Origin: a virus
Length of the DNA: 64,000 nt
IMG/VR virus record: IMGVR_UViG_3300050128_000053
Location: 24,866-88,865 of that record
Direction: 5' to 3' (one strand)
Below the pieces are notes generated by a model that saw only the letters and a list, made by a program, of their open reading frames with translations, did no database searches and was not told where the DNA came from. Shown in pieces: positions 8,685 through 17,094 of the stretch. The translations under genes were made by a program, and so were the position numbers. The stretch's first letter is position 1; each line of letters begins with the position of its first letter.

Positions 8685-9941
8685 CTAGTTGGTGTTTCCG
8701 ATTACCACGCTCCAATCTGTGATAAGTCCGAGGCCCCATATTGCATACCAGGCCAGAGCGTGCTCACGACCGAAGTCGAGGACCCCGCCGTCGCGCAGTT
8801 CCACCGGCAAGGAGATGGCATGCCCGAAGGCGTTGTCACCCAAGAAGATCGCCTGGTAGACGTTCTGTGGCGTGGCGGCCGAGCTGAGGAACGAGTTGAC
8901 CTGTGTGGTCTCGATGAACACGCAGTCGTACAGCCGGCCGATCTCTCCGAGGGCGAAGTTGCCCGGGGCAGCGTACTTGGTCACTTCGATGAACTCAGGA
9001 GTGTCACGCAAGCGACGGCTCTGAGCCGGGGCCACGAACGAGACATAGGTCTCGCCCAGTCGAGGCACGTTCTTCGACGCCAAGGTCAGAACAGCATCCT
9101 TGACCAGCGGCGGCGTGAAGTAGTACTGACCGCTCAAGCCCGTGGTCGAAGTGCCGACGGTGCCCTGATCATACGGCGAGAGCGTCGTACGCGGTGTGTC
9201 GTTGACCGTGGTGTTGTACCCGAAGATCACCGAACTGGCCAACAACAACGTGTTCCGCGCCGAGTAGTCGAGGTACTGGGCCATGTTGCGGCCGAGCAAC
9301 CGAGACGCCGACGCCATGACATCGTCGAAGGACGCATTCAGCAGCAGCTCGGTCACCGAGACGCCGAAGCCTTGCTCTGCCACCGTGATGGAGAACTGGC
9401 TGGCCGTCAGGGCCACGGTCTGCATGCGGACGCCTTCAACGAGCTGTGAGGCATTCGGCAGGTTGTTGTAGCGCATGAAGTTGATGGTGAGCCCAGGCTG
9501 AACACCTAGTTCCGTCTTCTTCACGGCGAACTGCTCGAAGCGCAGAATCGGCATCGCTTGGAACAAGATCTCTTTGGCAAACTGTTACCACCGTTTCCGG
9601 CGGGGTGATCATTTCTGTCACCCTCTGCAGATTTACCATCCCTGCAGATCGGACTGTATCTTCATCTTCAGCACCAGCACACTTCTCACCTAAGTGCTGA
9701 TCCTCTTGAAGATGTCTCCCGTGCAGTCTCTACGGAGTCCCAGGTGTTGGGTTCCCTCGGTATTCCCCTTTGTTGGCGGGGTTCACCGATACAGGGAGAT
9801 CATGATCTCATCGGTCACCCGATGAGACGGCCCTTATGTCGACCAAATTGTCTGGATTGCTTGTCCAAGCGTGCTATTGGCACCGGAATACCCGGTGGGG
9901 GAAGCGGCCAAATAAGGCGTCCCCGTCACGGCTGAGGGCAT
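8685..9941 (-). CDS. Major capsid protein, N4 gp56 family, split by a group I intron
   Basis: Two exons, 9842-9941 and 8685-9577, join into a 330-residue protein. The ATG at 9941 follows AGGAGGTGATTTGC, the strongest ribosome site in the region. Exon 1 encodes MPSAVTGTPYLAASPTG to QAIQTIW. Joined with exon 2, the junction reads ...TIW-S-KEILFQAMPILRF, which keeps the frame and gives the usual N-terminal arm of this capsid family. Exon 2 includes LVEGVRMQTVAL, then QGFGVSVTELLLN, then ARNTLLLASSV, characteristic of gp56-like shells. Without splicing, exon 1 ends at a TAA two codons into the intron. Scaffold and portal lie upstream, connectors downstream. Confidence 0.88.
9578..9841 (-). mobile_element. 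Group I self-splicing intron (264 nt, no ORF)
   Basis: The minus-strand sequence between the capsid exons carries group I landmarks. P7 strands GACTG (9724-9728) and CAGTC (9652-9656) lie within the R-like GACTGCACGGG and S-like AAGATACAGTCC blocks. A 9-bp hairpin with a GTGA tetraloop lies at 9806-9827. The exon ends in GGT, which pairs with an internal GCC to form P1 with a U-G pair at the 5' splice site. The intron ends in G at 9578, and that join restores the capsid frame. It lacks a homing nuclease gene. Exact splice sites are my inference from pairing and frame. Confidence 0.85.
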
Positions 9942-10046
9942 GCAAATCACCTCCTGATGACTGATTGAAACTCTGAGTTGAGAGCTAGTTCATGCTCGCT
10001 CTCGTCAGCAGTCACCAGATTGTTTTCCAGATACGTATTCACAGGC

Positions 10047-10075
10047 CTATAATCAAAGCACTCATTTGCGCTCAA
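10047..10075 (-). promoter_or_regulatory. Candidate promoter upstream of the capsid gene
   Basis: On the minus strand TTGAGC (10070-10075) and TTATAG (10047-10052) are separated by 17 bases, a sigma-70-like arrangement about 105 bases upstream of the capsid start. The roughly 160-base gap between the GNAT-like gene and the capsid gene is otherwise non-coding. A dedicated promoter would suit the high demand for capsid protein. Confidence 0.4.
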
Positions 10076-10102
10076 AACAAGTCAACTCAAAAAAGGTTCT
10101 TC

Positions 10103-10576
10103 TTAGGGGACTCGACCGCCGTATTTCCTTGAAACGCTGCGTGCCCATCTATCACCCTCGGGGGTTCTGACAGCGGAGTGTTGCGGCTTTAGGCGGGCCA
10201 TCGAGCGGCCCATGCCGTAAAGAGCTGATGCCACCCCCTGGCGCTCATGAGAGGGAGCCGTTTCGACCATGGAGATTTCGCCCTTTTTGTAGCCGCTATC
10301 AGGGCCTCCCTCGCTCCATTGCAGCATGGCACCGGGAAAGTGCTCATGAACCAAGGACCCACCTGCGGTCTCGGCCCACCGGTCAGTCGTAACGTGGTGG
10401 GAAGGCTCTGCCGAAAGCTGGTGGTAAGTATTGGCACCAAGCGGAATGGTGTCGGTTCGAAAGTGCCAACCCTGAGACAGCAGTTTGGCGCCGGGGTGAG
10501 CGTGCTCTTCTAGCCCGGGTAGAGCCATCTGATTCGGGTCGGCTCGCCAGAACTGCTGGCGAGAGAGGGAAGCCAC
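10103..10576 (-). CDS. GNAT-like protein with N-terminal QF motif
   Basis: A 157-residue protein starting MASLSRQQFW. After an N-terminal leader with ALPGLEEHAHPGA, the C-terminal half reads GEISMVETAPSHERQGVASALYGMG in pieces that match the acetyl-CoA binding motif A of GNAT enzymes (a strand, then R/H-x-x-G-V-A, then a helix). It lies between scaffold and capsid, an odd place for an enzyme unless it is virion-associated. The N-terminal motif is shared with four other genes in the window. Substrate unknown, and the fold may be degenerate. Confidence 0.6.
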   Translation of the reverse strand: MASLSRQQFWRADPNQMALPGLEEHAHPGAKLLSQGWHFRTDTIPLGANTYHQLSAEPSHHVTTDRWAETAGGSLVHEHFPGAMLQWSEGGPDSGYKKGEISMVETAPSHERQGVASALYGMGRSMARLKPQHSAVRTPEGDRWARSVSRKYGGRVP

Positions 10577-10599
10577 CTTGTGTCAACCCCCAATCAGTT

Positions 10600-11427
10600 T
10601 CACGGGGCGTAGATCCCCGCTTCCTTGGCTCGGGCGCTTACGGCACCGAGCAACTGGGGACGAAGACGGGAGTACTCCTCAGGCGACATGGCAGCCAGTT
10701 CCTCGTTGCTGAAGGTGACCTGCTGCTGATCGACCAAACCAGCCATATCGTAAGGCGGCATCCCAGACATCGGGAGACCAACCCGAGGCTGTTGCTGCTG
10801 CTGGCCAGTGCCACCGGCAGCAGCTTGAAACCCCTCAACGATCTCAGCCGTCTTCTGCGCCATCAAAGCCAAGGATGCTTCGATCTCCTCAGTGGTGTTG
10901 CCACGAACGAGATCATCGAACTGCGGCGCTATCTCGTCACGCATTTCAGCAATGCGCTGAACTCGGTACTGACCGAGCCGGGCCAACTCCTGCTCCTTTT
11001 GGAAGATGATCTGTTCACGCTTGCGCTCATCCTCGAGCTGAGCGAACCGGTGTTCCCAGGTCTGGTTGGAATCTTGAAGGCGCTGCTCGAGATCAAGATT
11101 CTTTAAGCGCTCGGCCTCAGCCTCGGCCTCAAGGCGCTGCTGCTCTTCTTGTTCGGCAGCAAGCCGAGCCTCACGGTCTTGGGCAAGAGTAGTTACCGTG
11201 CCGCGCAACTGCTCGAGTTCGGGATAGAGCTTGTCCTTCTCCTCGGCCCGAACATGACCCATCATCTCTTCGACCTGGGCTCTCGTAAAAACCTCTTCCT
11301 GCTGTTGCTGACTGCCGTTCGCAGCCGGCGGGACTCCTTGACCTTCGCCCCGCTCACCGACATTGATGGTGATCCCGGCCGGCGCACCGGGGATCCCTGA
11401 GGGGGAACCTTCGCCCGTCATTGACAT
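10600..11427 (-). CDS. Capsid scaffold-like protein
   Basis: A 275-residue protein between portal and capsid, the normal position of the scaffold. The start MSMTGEGSP follows GAAGGAGATGCACAA. An in-frame upstream ATG at 11493 would add 22 residues. A Gly/Pro-rich start is followed by a long charged coiled coil (residues about 50-200, rich in Glu, Gln, Arg) and a C-terminus with EELAAMSPEEYSRLRPQ. Scaffolds direct procapsid assembly around the portal and are then lost. Composition and position both fit. Sequence conservation in this class is low. Confidence 0.8.
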   Translation of the reverse strand: MSMTGEGSPSGIPGAPAGITINVGERGEGQGVPPAANGSQQQQEEVFTRAQVEEMMGHVRAEEKDKLYPELEQLRGTVTTLAQDREARLAAEQEEQQRLEAEAEAERLKNLDLEQRLQDSNQTWEHRFAQLEDERKREQIIFQKEQELARLGQYRVQRIAEMRDEIAPQFDDLVRGNTTEEIEASLALMAQKTAEIVEGFQAAAGGTGQQQQQPRVGLPMSGMPPYDMAGLVDQQQVTFSNEELAAMSPEEYSRLRPQLLGAVSARAKEAGIYAP

Positions 11428-11550
11428 TTGTGCATCTCCTTCTTCAGTTTGTCCAAGTAAGGCCACGTTACGTCGCTTGACAACAATCGTCATTACCCAA
11501 TACCTCTCACTCCCAGCAACAGACTGCTGGGCACCATCACCTGATGCTAC

Positions 11551-14500
11551 TCAATCGTCGTCGCCCGATGAAAGCGGATTACGACGCTGCGGGATCTTGG
11601 TGCCGGCGGCAAGGGTGGTGAGCTGATTCATGATCGACTGGACCTCGGGAGTATCGGCAAACTGGGGCGGTGGCGCTTGTACACCGGCCGCTGTATTCAC
11701 GCCCGGGCCACCAGCCGAAGACACTCCCCCAGCGTCACCTCCAGGGGCAGGACCAGTCGACGATGGCGATGGCGGATCGGCACCATCAGGCGGTACCCCG
11801 GTAAGCATTGAAATGAGCACCCGGATCTGGGCATTCTGCAAATCGAGAGCACCTTGTTCAAGGGCATCTTGATGCAGTTCGTCCATAAGTTCCTGCAGCT
11901 TCTCGGCTGGATATTGCTCGCCCATGAGGCGCAGGGCCCCGGTCTTGGATTCAAGACCCATGCCCATTTTGAGCTGCAACTCATTGAGAAGGACCAGCAT
12001 GTCAAGCGGTAGCGGGGACTGGAACTCAACCGTATTGCGGTAAGTAATAGGGTCATTCGGGTCGAGAACCGTGACCTGACCCTCTTCAAGCGGTGGATCG
12101 CGCAACGGATCGATCTCGAGCATCTGGGGCAAATATGTCGCCGCCGTGAGGATCAACAACTCATTGAGCATGGCCAGGCCCGAAGACATCTGGGTCGTCT
12201 TTTGACGGAACTTTTGCATCAGCGGAAGGTATTGCAAAGAGAGCGCCACGCCCGATGTATTGCTGATCTGCTGTTCTTGGCCGAGCAAAGAAATGGGCAC
12301 ACCGACCAACTCGTGCATCTTCTCTTTGAGCAGTTCTAAAAACTTGATCGCCTCACCCAACTCAGCCCCGAGAGCGAGATTCTCAATCTTGGCCTTCTCA
12401 TTGGGGATGGACCATACCTTCTTGGGTCCCCGCTCGAGGCTGTTGGATTTCGCTCCCATGATGACTGTGGTGGGGGAGTTCCCGGTCCAATAGGTGTTCC
12501 CATTACGGCTCGCCATCCAAATGCTGTTTTTAACAGTTGGGCACCAGACGGTCACATCTTCAACATCGACCGTCTTTGCAGACTTCAATGTCGACTCAAC
12601 CTCAATCGATTGGCGGCTGTACTTGTCAATAAAGTTGCCTCGGGTATTGACCCGATCCCCCAACATCGCATTCAACATGCGATAACCCTCTTTACGAGCA
12701 CCGTCCTCCTGATACCACGAGCTTCGCTTTTCTGTAATCCAGTGGCCATCTGCATCAACAAGAATCTTCTGAAGCATTCGAGCTTGGGTGTACGTCAGCG
12801 AGTAAATAAAGGACGGGGAGAGTACCTTCTTAGGAGCGACCTCCTCCAAAGTCTCTTTCACCCCTTTACCCAGATACCAGTTATAACAGCCGTTATCCAT
12901 CGGCTTTGCCGATTCAGTAAAGGTGCCTCCACTGCGTTGCCAATACCGCATCAAACGTCGAATAGACCGCACATGGTCAGGGTTCTTTGTCCAACTCTGA
13001 CTTATGGTGATGGAGTGCCAATCATTCGGCCCGCTGTAGGCGTCACAACCTTCCGTGATATACCAGCCAACAGTCTCGACCAACTCGTCGTCCCACTTCG
13101 GCTGAGCTGCAAAAGCAAACGATGTCCCACCCCCCACCACCAAACGAGCATGAGACTTGAAATCAGCTAAAGCTGGTTCCTCAGCATCCCCAATCAAAGT
13201 TCGACCAATACGTCGAGCATCAAGTGGGTAGATCTGCTTTCTCGTCTTACGTTGCTCTACCAACCAGCGATGATTAGGGGTTACGAGGGCGTCAATGTGG
13301 TTAGACAGGTGAACGAGAGATCCCGTGTACGACTTGGAGAAAAGAGACTCGACCGGCTGCCATTCAATCTCATCAGTAGACGAGTTAAGAGTGAGGATCT
13401 CATCTCCAACAGTCAACTCGTCATGCTTCTTCCAACCCTCCGGAGTCAGAGCCAGGGTGGTCTCATCGACACAGGCGTAGTAATTAGTAATGTCCATCAG
13501 CAGGGTGGCCGTCTCGTTGTACGCCCGATTCAAGTCTGTGATGTCTTGGATGTCTGAAAGACCCCAAGGCGATGACGGCACCTTCTTGTTCGCTATGTGG
13601 ACGAAAGGAATGCGCCCCAAGGGGTTCTCTTGATCCTCCACCAACTCGTCATTGATAAAACTCTGCATCGAACTTTCAGTCCACAACTCGGTAAACGAGT
13701 TCCCTGTCCAATACGTACAGCCATTACGACGCGCAAACCAAGTACCAGACGGGGTCGTAGGACACCAAACTTTTCCTTGATAACCCTCCTCAGAAACATG
13801 AAGTCGCCTTGCCGTAATGTAAGGAGAATGGTAGACCGTTACGTTTGCGCAGTTATTCAAATCTCCACGCTTTTCTTTATGCTGCCTCCACCACTCTGAT
13901 GCATCACTCTTCCACCAATGGGTAAAGCTCCTCCTTCCGAGCATGGCAGTGAGCATTTGGAATCCGTCAATGAGGCCTTGATCTTGATTTATGAAGTTCT
14001 CCGTCTCAACAGTCCGCGTAAACCCATCGTGATTCCGAAGAACAGCGTAATGCCCATCCCCCTCAAGAAGGGTGTGGTAGAGAAGCTCTGCTTGATCCAT
14101 TGTAAGAGCACCAAGAAACTCTGGAGTCAGTGTCTTGTTCGGAGCAACTTGGCGAATAAGGTTGCCAATCCCGCTACCAAAATAGAACTGCCGACACCCT
14201 TCATACTTGGTTCCGTCATTGTAATCAGTATTGAGTTCTGTTGCAGTTGCCCCTTGCGCAGAAAATGCCTTCTGAAGATATCTGATGCGAGCGACCAAGT
14301 TGGGATTACTAGCCTCAGACTGACCAATCGTCACAGCAGTCTTTGCCGGAAACTTCGGGTAATGCCCTTCAGTAACAGCCCAACCAATAAGTTCAACAAA
14401 GTCGTCTGAAAAAGTTGGCCATTCTGCAAAGGAGGACAAATGCCCTCCAGCCGCAGCCCCAATAATCTGCTTGTTTGAGTGACCGGTGCTTAACTCTTCC

Positions 14501-14877
14501 GTTGTCATGAACCGAATGGGCCGATTTAAGTTCGGATAGGAATAACCATCCCGATCTCGGTATTCTACGAGCCACCGGTGATTTGGAGTCGAGAGGGCGT
14601 CCATTCGATCGGTCTGCCATCTGGTAAGTGAACCGTCCCAATCGAACACATTGACGGCTGTGTGCTCTTCCCAACGAACCTCGCGCGTCACAGGATCCAT
14701 CACAAGGAACTTGTCGTCGTCCTCGATGTTGTCCCAACGCTTCCAACCAGAAGACGTCAAAGCTTCAGTAGTTTCGTCCTGGCAAAATACTTGGCGGGTT
14801 CCCTCTAATGCCGTCCCCCAAAATCTGTACTTCATCTTGAACCGGATCACCCGAGTCATGTCGTGCGGGTGGTACAT
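11551..14877 (-). CDS. Portal protein, C-terminal part, containing two inteins
   Basis: An 1108-codon frame. Extein pieces are residues 1-31 (MYHPHDMTRVIRF to GTRQVF), 394-468 (SFTELWTESS to ITNYYA) and 801-1108. The last contains the portal clip/wing region with LLKEKMHELVGVPISLLGQ and NELQLKMGMGLESKTGALRL in segments typical of SPP1-like portals. After splicing, these would continue the N-terminal portal segment encoded just upstream in another frame. The ATG at 14877 lies inside the end of the upstream frame, so it may be a true restart or merely the second half of one frameshifted gene. The C-terminal 60 residues are Pro/Gly-rich and disordered. Confidence 0.85.
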   Translation of the reverse strand: MYHPHDMTRVIRFKMKYRFWGTALEGTRQVFCQDETTEALTSSGWKRWDNIEDDDKFLVMDPVTREVRWEEHTAVNVFDWDGSLTRWQTDRMDALSTPNHRWLVEYRDRDGYSYPNLNRPIRFMTTEELSTGHSNKQIIGAAAGGHLSSFAEWPTFSDDFVELIGWAVTEGHYPKFPAKTAVTIGQSEASNPNLVARIRYLQKAFSAQGATATELNTDYNDGTKYEGCRQFYFGSGIGNLIRQVAPNKTLTPEFLGALTMDQAELLYHTLLEGDGHYAVLRNHDGFTRTVETENFINQDQGLIDGFQMLTAMLGRRSFTHWWKSDASEWWRQHKEKRGDLNNCANVTVYHSPYITARRLHVSEEGYQGKVWCPTTPSGTWFARRNGCTYWTGNSFTELWTESSMQSFINDELVEDQENPLGRIPFVHIANKKVPSSPWGLSDIQDITDLNRAYNETATLLMDITNYYACVDETTLALTPEGWKKHDELTVGDEILTLNSSTDEIEWQPVESLFSKSYTGSLVHLSNHIDALVTPNHRWLVEQRKTRKQIYPLDARRIGRTLIGDAEEPALADFKSHARLVVGGGTSFAFAAQPKWDDELVETVGWYITEGCDAYSGPNDWHSITISQSWTKNPDHVRSIRRLMRYWQRSGGTFTESAKPMDNGCYNWYLGKGVKETLEEVAPKKVLSPSFIYSLTYTQARMLQKILVDADGHWITEKRSSWYQEDGARKEGYRMLNAMLGDRVNTRGNFIDKYSRQSIEVESTLKSAKTVDVEDVTVWCPTVKNSIWMASRNGNTYWTGNSPTTVIMGAKSNSLERGPKKVWSIPNEKAKIENLALGAELGEAIKFLELLKEKMHELVGVPISLLGQEQQISNTSGVALSLQYLPLMQKFRQKTTQMSSGLAMLNELLILTAATYLPQMLEIDPLRDPPLEEGQVTVLDPNDPITYRNTVEFQSPLPLDMLVLLNELQLKMGMGLESKTGALRLMGEQYPAEKLQELMDELHQDALEQGALDLQNAQIRVLISMLTGVPPDGADPPSPSSTGPAPGGDAGGVSSAGGPGVNTAAGVQAPPPQFADTPEVQSIMNQLTTLAAGTKIPQRRNPLSSGDDD
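12478..13473 (-). mobile_element. Intein 3 of the portal (332 aa)
   Basis: Residues 469-800 of the portal frame. It starts CVDETTLALTPEGWKK (block A), has a TPNHRW block B, LAGLIDADG-type dodecapeptides (ELVETVGWYITEG and MLQKILVDADG), and ends NTYWTGN before Ser+1. It is clearly related to the other two portal inteins through TPNHRW, VWCPT and YWTGN. The penultimate residue is Gly rather than the usual His. Splicing joins NYYA to SPTTVIMG in the portal. Confidence 0.88.
13699..14784 (-). mobile_element. Intein 2 of the portal (362 aa)
   Basis: Residues 32-393 of the portal frame. It starts CQDETTEALTSSGWKRW, carries VFDWDG, a TPNHRW block B, two LAGLIDADG-type motifs (ELIGWAVTEG and LLYHTLLEGDG), and ends CTYWTGN before Ser+1. 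The shared VFDWDG and WCPTT segments show that it and portal intein 1 are close relatives. As in its relatives, Gly replaces the penultimate His. Splicing joins GTRQVF to SFTELW. Confidence 0.9.
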
Positions 14878-16268
14878 AACTCGGGGAAACAGTTCCCCGT
14901 AATGTAAACCGTATTACGGAAAATATTTCCCCTATCTGCACCAGCACCGCTTGCAGGAGTCACCTCCTTCCTGCGTGTGACCCATGTTCCTACAGAGGTG
15001 GTTGGGCACCATACTCGCCCTCTGTAGTGACGAACCGAACGATTCATCCATTTCATGTTCGCTGTCCGACTGTGATGCACCCCAACGGTGCCGTCTCGAC
15101 CTCCAAACTTTCCTCTAGGCGTATCAGAGACCTTTGAAATGCTTCGCTTGCCGAGCATCATGGCAAGCATTTGAAAAGAATCAATCAACCCGAGGTTGTT
15201 CTGGTAAAGACGCTCTCGACCGCCAATGCGTGCTGTCTCCCCATCCCCGTCGAGAAGTGTATTGAAAAGCAGTTCCGCTTGTGGGCGGGTGAGGTTTGTG
15301 AGGAAGCCTGAATCGATTTCCTTTTCCTCATGCAAAACGGCTTGGACCTGACGACCGATTGTTACCGGAAAATACCACTGAAGGAATCCGTCTGACCGCT
15401 CGTAAACAGACCCCTGAAAGTGGTGACAGAGCTTGTCAATACGTTCACAAAAGTCGGGATGAACACGAGGACTTTGCCCAACACAAACAGCCGAAGAATC
15501 AAACCAGCCTTCCGCAGCCACCCAACCCACCAGTTCTACAAACTCATCAGAGTGCTCTGGCATAGTCGGGAAATGCTTTAGTTCGCCGCCCGCCAAGACC
15601 AGAGACCCACCAGTCACCTCATGCAGCTCTGCTGTGGATCGCATCCCCCGGGTTCCACGCTCACCTGAGGTGTCATAGATCCATCGGTGGTCGGCCGTCG
15701 TGGCAGCACTGAAGTTCTTGCTACGCCATTCGTATAGGGGGCCGTCCCAGTCAAAAACGTTGATCCGCCCCACCCGAGACCAAACCAGCTCGTCGGTCTC
15801 GTAGTCAAGCACCAGAGCTTCGTCCCCAACTCTTACCTGATCAGCATTGAGCCAACCACGCTTAGTCAGGATTTCGTTCTCGTCGGCCGGCATGCAGAAA
15901 GCGCTGTTGAGCGGCAGGATGCGGATACGCGCCGGATGCTCATAACCCGCCGGATCGACAAATGATTCTTCGAAAGCCACCTTTACGAACGAGTCGCCTG
16001 ATACAGAAGATTGCTGCATAATTTCCCACATGACAGCGTCTTTGCCTTGGGGCTGATGCTCTTCCCAGATGGTACGCAGAAGCTCGGGGACAATGGCCTC
16101 AGTTGCTTTGGGCGATTTGAAGTAAGTGCCGTTGGTGAGGCAGAAGTTGGTCAAGAAGTCGCTAAAGGCAGCCGACCAGTTGAACGTGAGCTGAGGCTCA
16201 CCGATTTCGCGACGGTAGCTCCAATGATGGCCTAAGTAAAAAGCCCAGTTGCTGGCGTAGCGATTCAA
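14856..16268 (-). CDS. Portal protein, N-terminal part, containing one intein
   Basis: A 470-codon frame beginning at TTG 16268, which overlaps the TGA of a 42-residue frame upstream. Residues 1-124 are portal sequence (NRYASNWAFYLGHHW, GEPQLTFNW, RIRILPLNSAF). Residues 125-459 are an intein. After the splice junction only CFPEL and six more residues precede a stop, whereas the shifted frame reads FPRVMYHPHDM straight into the next portal frame. A heptamer TTTCCCC lies exactly at the shift and could serve as a -1 slippery site. One missing C in the run would also explain it. Confidence 0.82.
   Translation of the reverse strand: MNRYASNWAFYLGHHWSYRREIGEPQLTFNWSAAFSDFLTNFCLTNGTYFKSPKATEAIVPELLRTIWEEHQPQGKDAVMWEIMQQSSVSGDSFVKVAFEESFVDPAGYEHPARIRILPLNSAFCMPADENEILTKRGWLNADQVRVGDEALVLDYETDELVWSRVGRINVFDWDGPLYEWRSKNFSAATTADHRWIYDTSGERGTRGMRSTAELHEVTGGSLVLAGGELKHFPTMPEHSDEFVELVGWVAAEGWFDSSAVCVGQSPRVHPDFCERIDKLCHHFQGSVYERSDGFLQWYFPVTIGRQVQAVLHEEKEIDSGFLTNLTRPQAELLFNTLLDGDGETARIGGRERLYQNNLGLIDSFQMLAMMLGKRSISKVSDTPRGKFGGRDGTVGVHHSRTANMKWMNRSVRHYRGRVWCPTTSVGTWVTRRKEVTPASGAGADRGNIFRNTVYITGNCFPELCTTRTT
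14892..15896 (-). mobile_element. Intein 1 of the portal (335 aa)
   Basis: Residues 125-459 of the N-terminal portal frame. It starts CMPADENEILTKRGW, carries VFDWDG, a TTADHRW block B, the dodecapeptide-like ELVGWVAAEG and LLFNTLLDGDG, and ends VYITGN before Cys+1. Compared with its relatives it has an extra stretch of roughly 20 residues before the terminal strand. The penultimate residue is Gly. Splicing joins NSAF to CFP. Confidence 0.88.
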
Positions 16269-16393
16269 GCGAGGTCCATGAACCTCGATCTAAACTCCTC
16301 ATCCGCTAACTCAACCAGGCCCAAGGGGCTGATGGCAATCGTTAGGTCTGAGGAGGCTGCACGGTAACTGGGTGTCACAAAACTAATGGCCAT
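16265..16393 (-). CDS. Probable extreme N-terminus of the portal (42 aa, frame-separated)
   Basis: The ATG at 16393 follows AAGGGGGTGAAAGCACA, a good ribosome site. The frame reads MAISFVTPSYRAA to FRSRFMDLA and stops at TGA overlapping the TTG of the next frame. A portal normally starts with such a segment, and DLA-LNRYASNWAFYL reads smoothly across a -1 shift. Either this is the true portal start separated by one missing base, or a small coupled upstream gene. Confidence 0.55.
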   Translation of the reverse strand: MAISFVTPSYRAASSDLTIAISPLGLVELADEEFRSRFMDLA

Positions 16394-16400
16394 TGTGCTT

Positions 16401-17075
16401 TCACCCCCTTCCCGGCTGAGACACGCTTTGCTTCCTAAGCTCACGCACTTTGTTGGCTATTTCCTTGCGCCGTTCCTCCGTGAACGGCCAACAGTTGCTC
16501 TTTCGGATATTGCACAGATCACACGAAGGCATAAGGTTATCAATCGTATGAGTTCCACCTGCTGTCAAGGGCTGATAGTGGTCCCAGTGGAGGTTGTTCG
16601 TCAGGAGCATCTCACAGATGTGACACCGCCCTCCAAACTCTGCAAGACGAAGGTCGAACTGTTCCGCTGAAATGACCTCAACCAAAGTGCCAGCCTTTAT
16701 GGCACGCCGTCTGCTCTCACATCGCTGCGTTGCCTTTCGGCGCTTCTCAGCGATCTCGGGTATTTTGCCTCGCTCAACATGGCGCTTGTAACGCTCTTCT
16801 CGATTGGCCACATGATGGACTCGAAGCCGCTCTTTCGACCACTCAGGGTGATCAATGTGGTATTGGCGTGCCTTAGTGATTTTGGTCGCCGGATCAGCAG
16901 CATAAATCTCTCGTGCTCGCTGATTACGCTTCTCTCGGCGGTTATCGTCAGTAACCTTCACACACAACTTACAACGGGGACGTCGTCCGTCTCTCGATGC
17001 AGAATCCTTGTGGAAATCAGTGAGTGGCTTGGAGATTCCGCACCCCTTGCAAACTTTCACATCAACTGCTGTCAT
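16401..17075 (-). CDS. Freestanding HNH endonuclease
   Basis: A 224-residue protein starting MTAVDVKVCKGCG. An N-terminal zinc knuckle (CKGCG...CKLC) is followed by a very basic helical region and a C-terminal HNH domain: CHICEMLLTNNLHWDHY, then GGTHTIDNLMPSCDLCN. The Cys pairs and the DH...N...H-like spacing are complete. Such genes are homing nucleases that spread themselves or a nearby intron or intein. It lies immediately upstream of the three-intein portal and downstream of the endolysin. An upstream in-frame start would overlap the endolysin. Confidence 0.88.
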   Translation of the reverse strand: MTAVDVKVCKGCGISKPLTDFHKDSASRDGRRPRCKLCVKVTDDNRREKRNQRAREIYAADPATKITKARQYHIDHPEWSKERLRVHHVANREERYKRHVERGKIPEIAEKRRKATQRCESRRRAIKAGTLVEVISAEQFDLRLAEFGGRCHICEMLLTNNLHWDHYQPLTAGGTHTIDNLMPSCDLCNIRKSNCWPFTEERRKEIANKVRELRKQSVSQPGRG

Positions 17076-17094
17076 GGCGGCGGTCGTCCGCTTT

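Noticed and set aside
8760-9449. 229-codon plus-strand frame opposite the capsid gene
   Set aside because: An antisense shadow of a highly expressed gene, with Arg/Val-rich composition and no start signal.
9436-9639. 67-codon minus frame just upstream of the capsid frame
   Set aside because: It lies mostly inside the group I intron and runs on into the capsid exon in the wrong frame. The spliced reading explains the region better.
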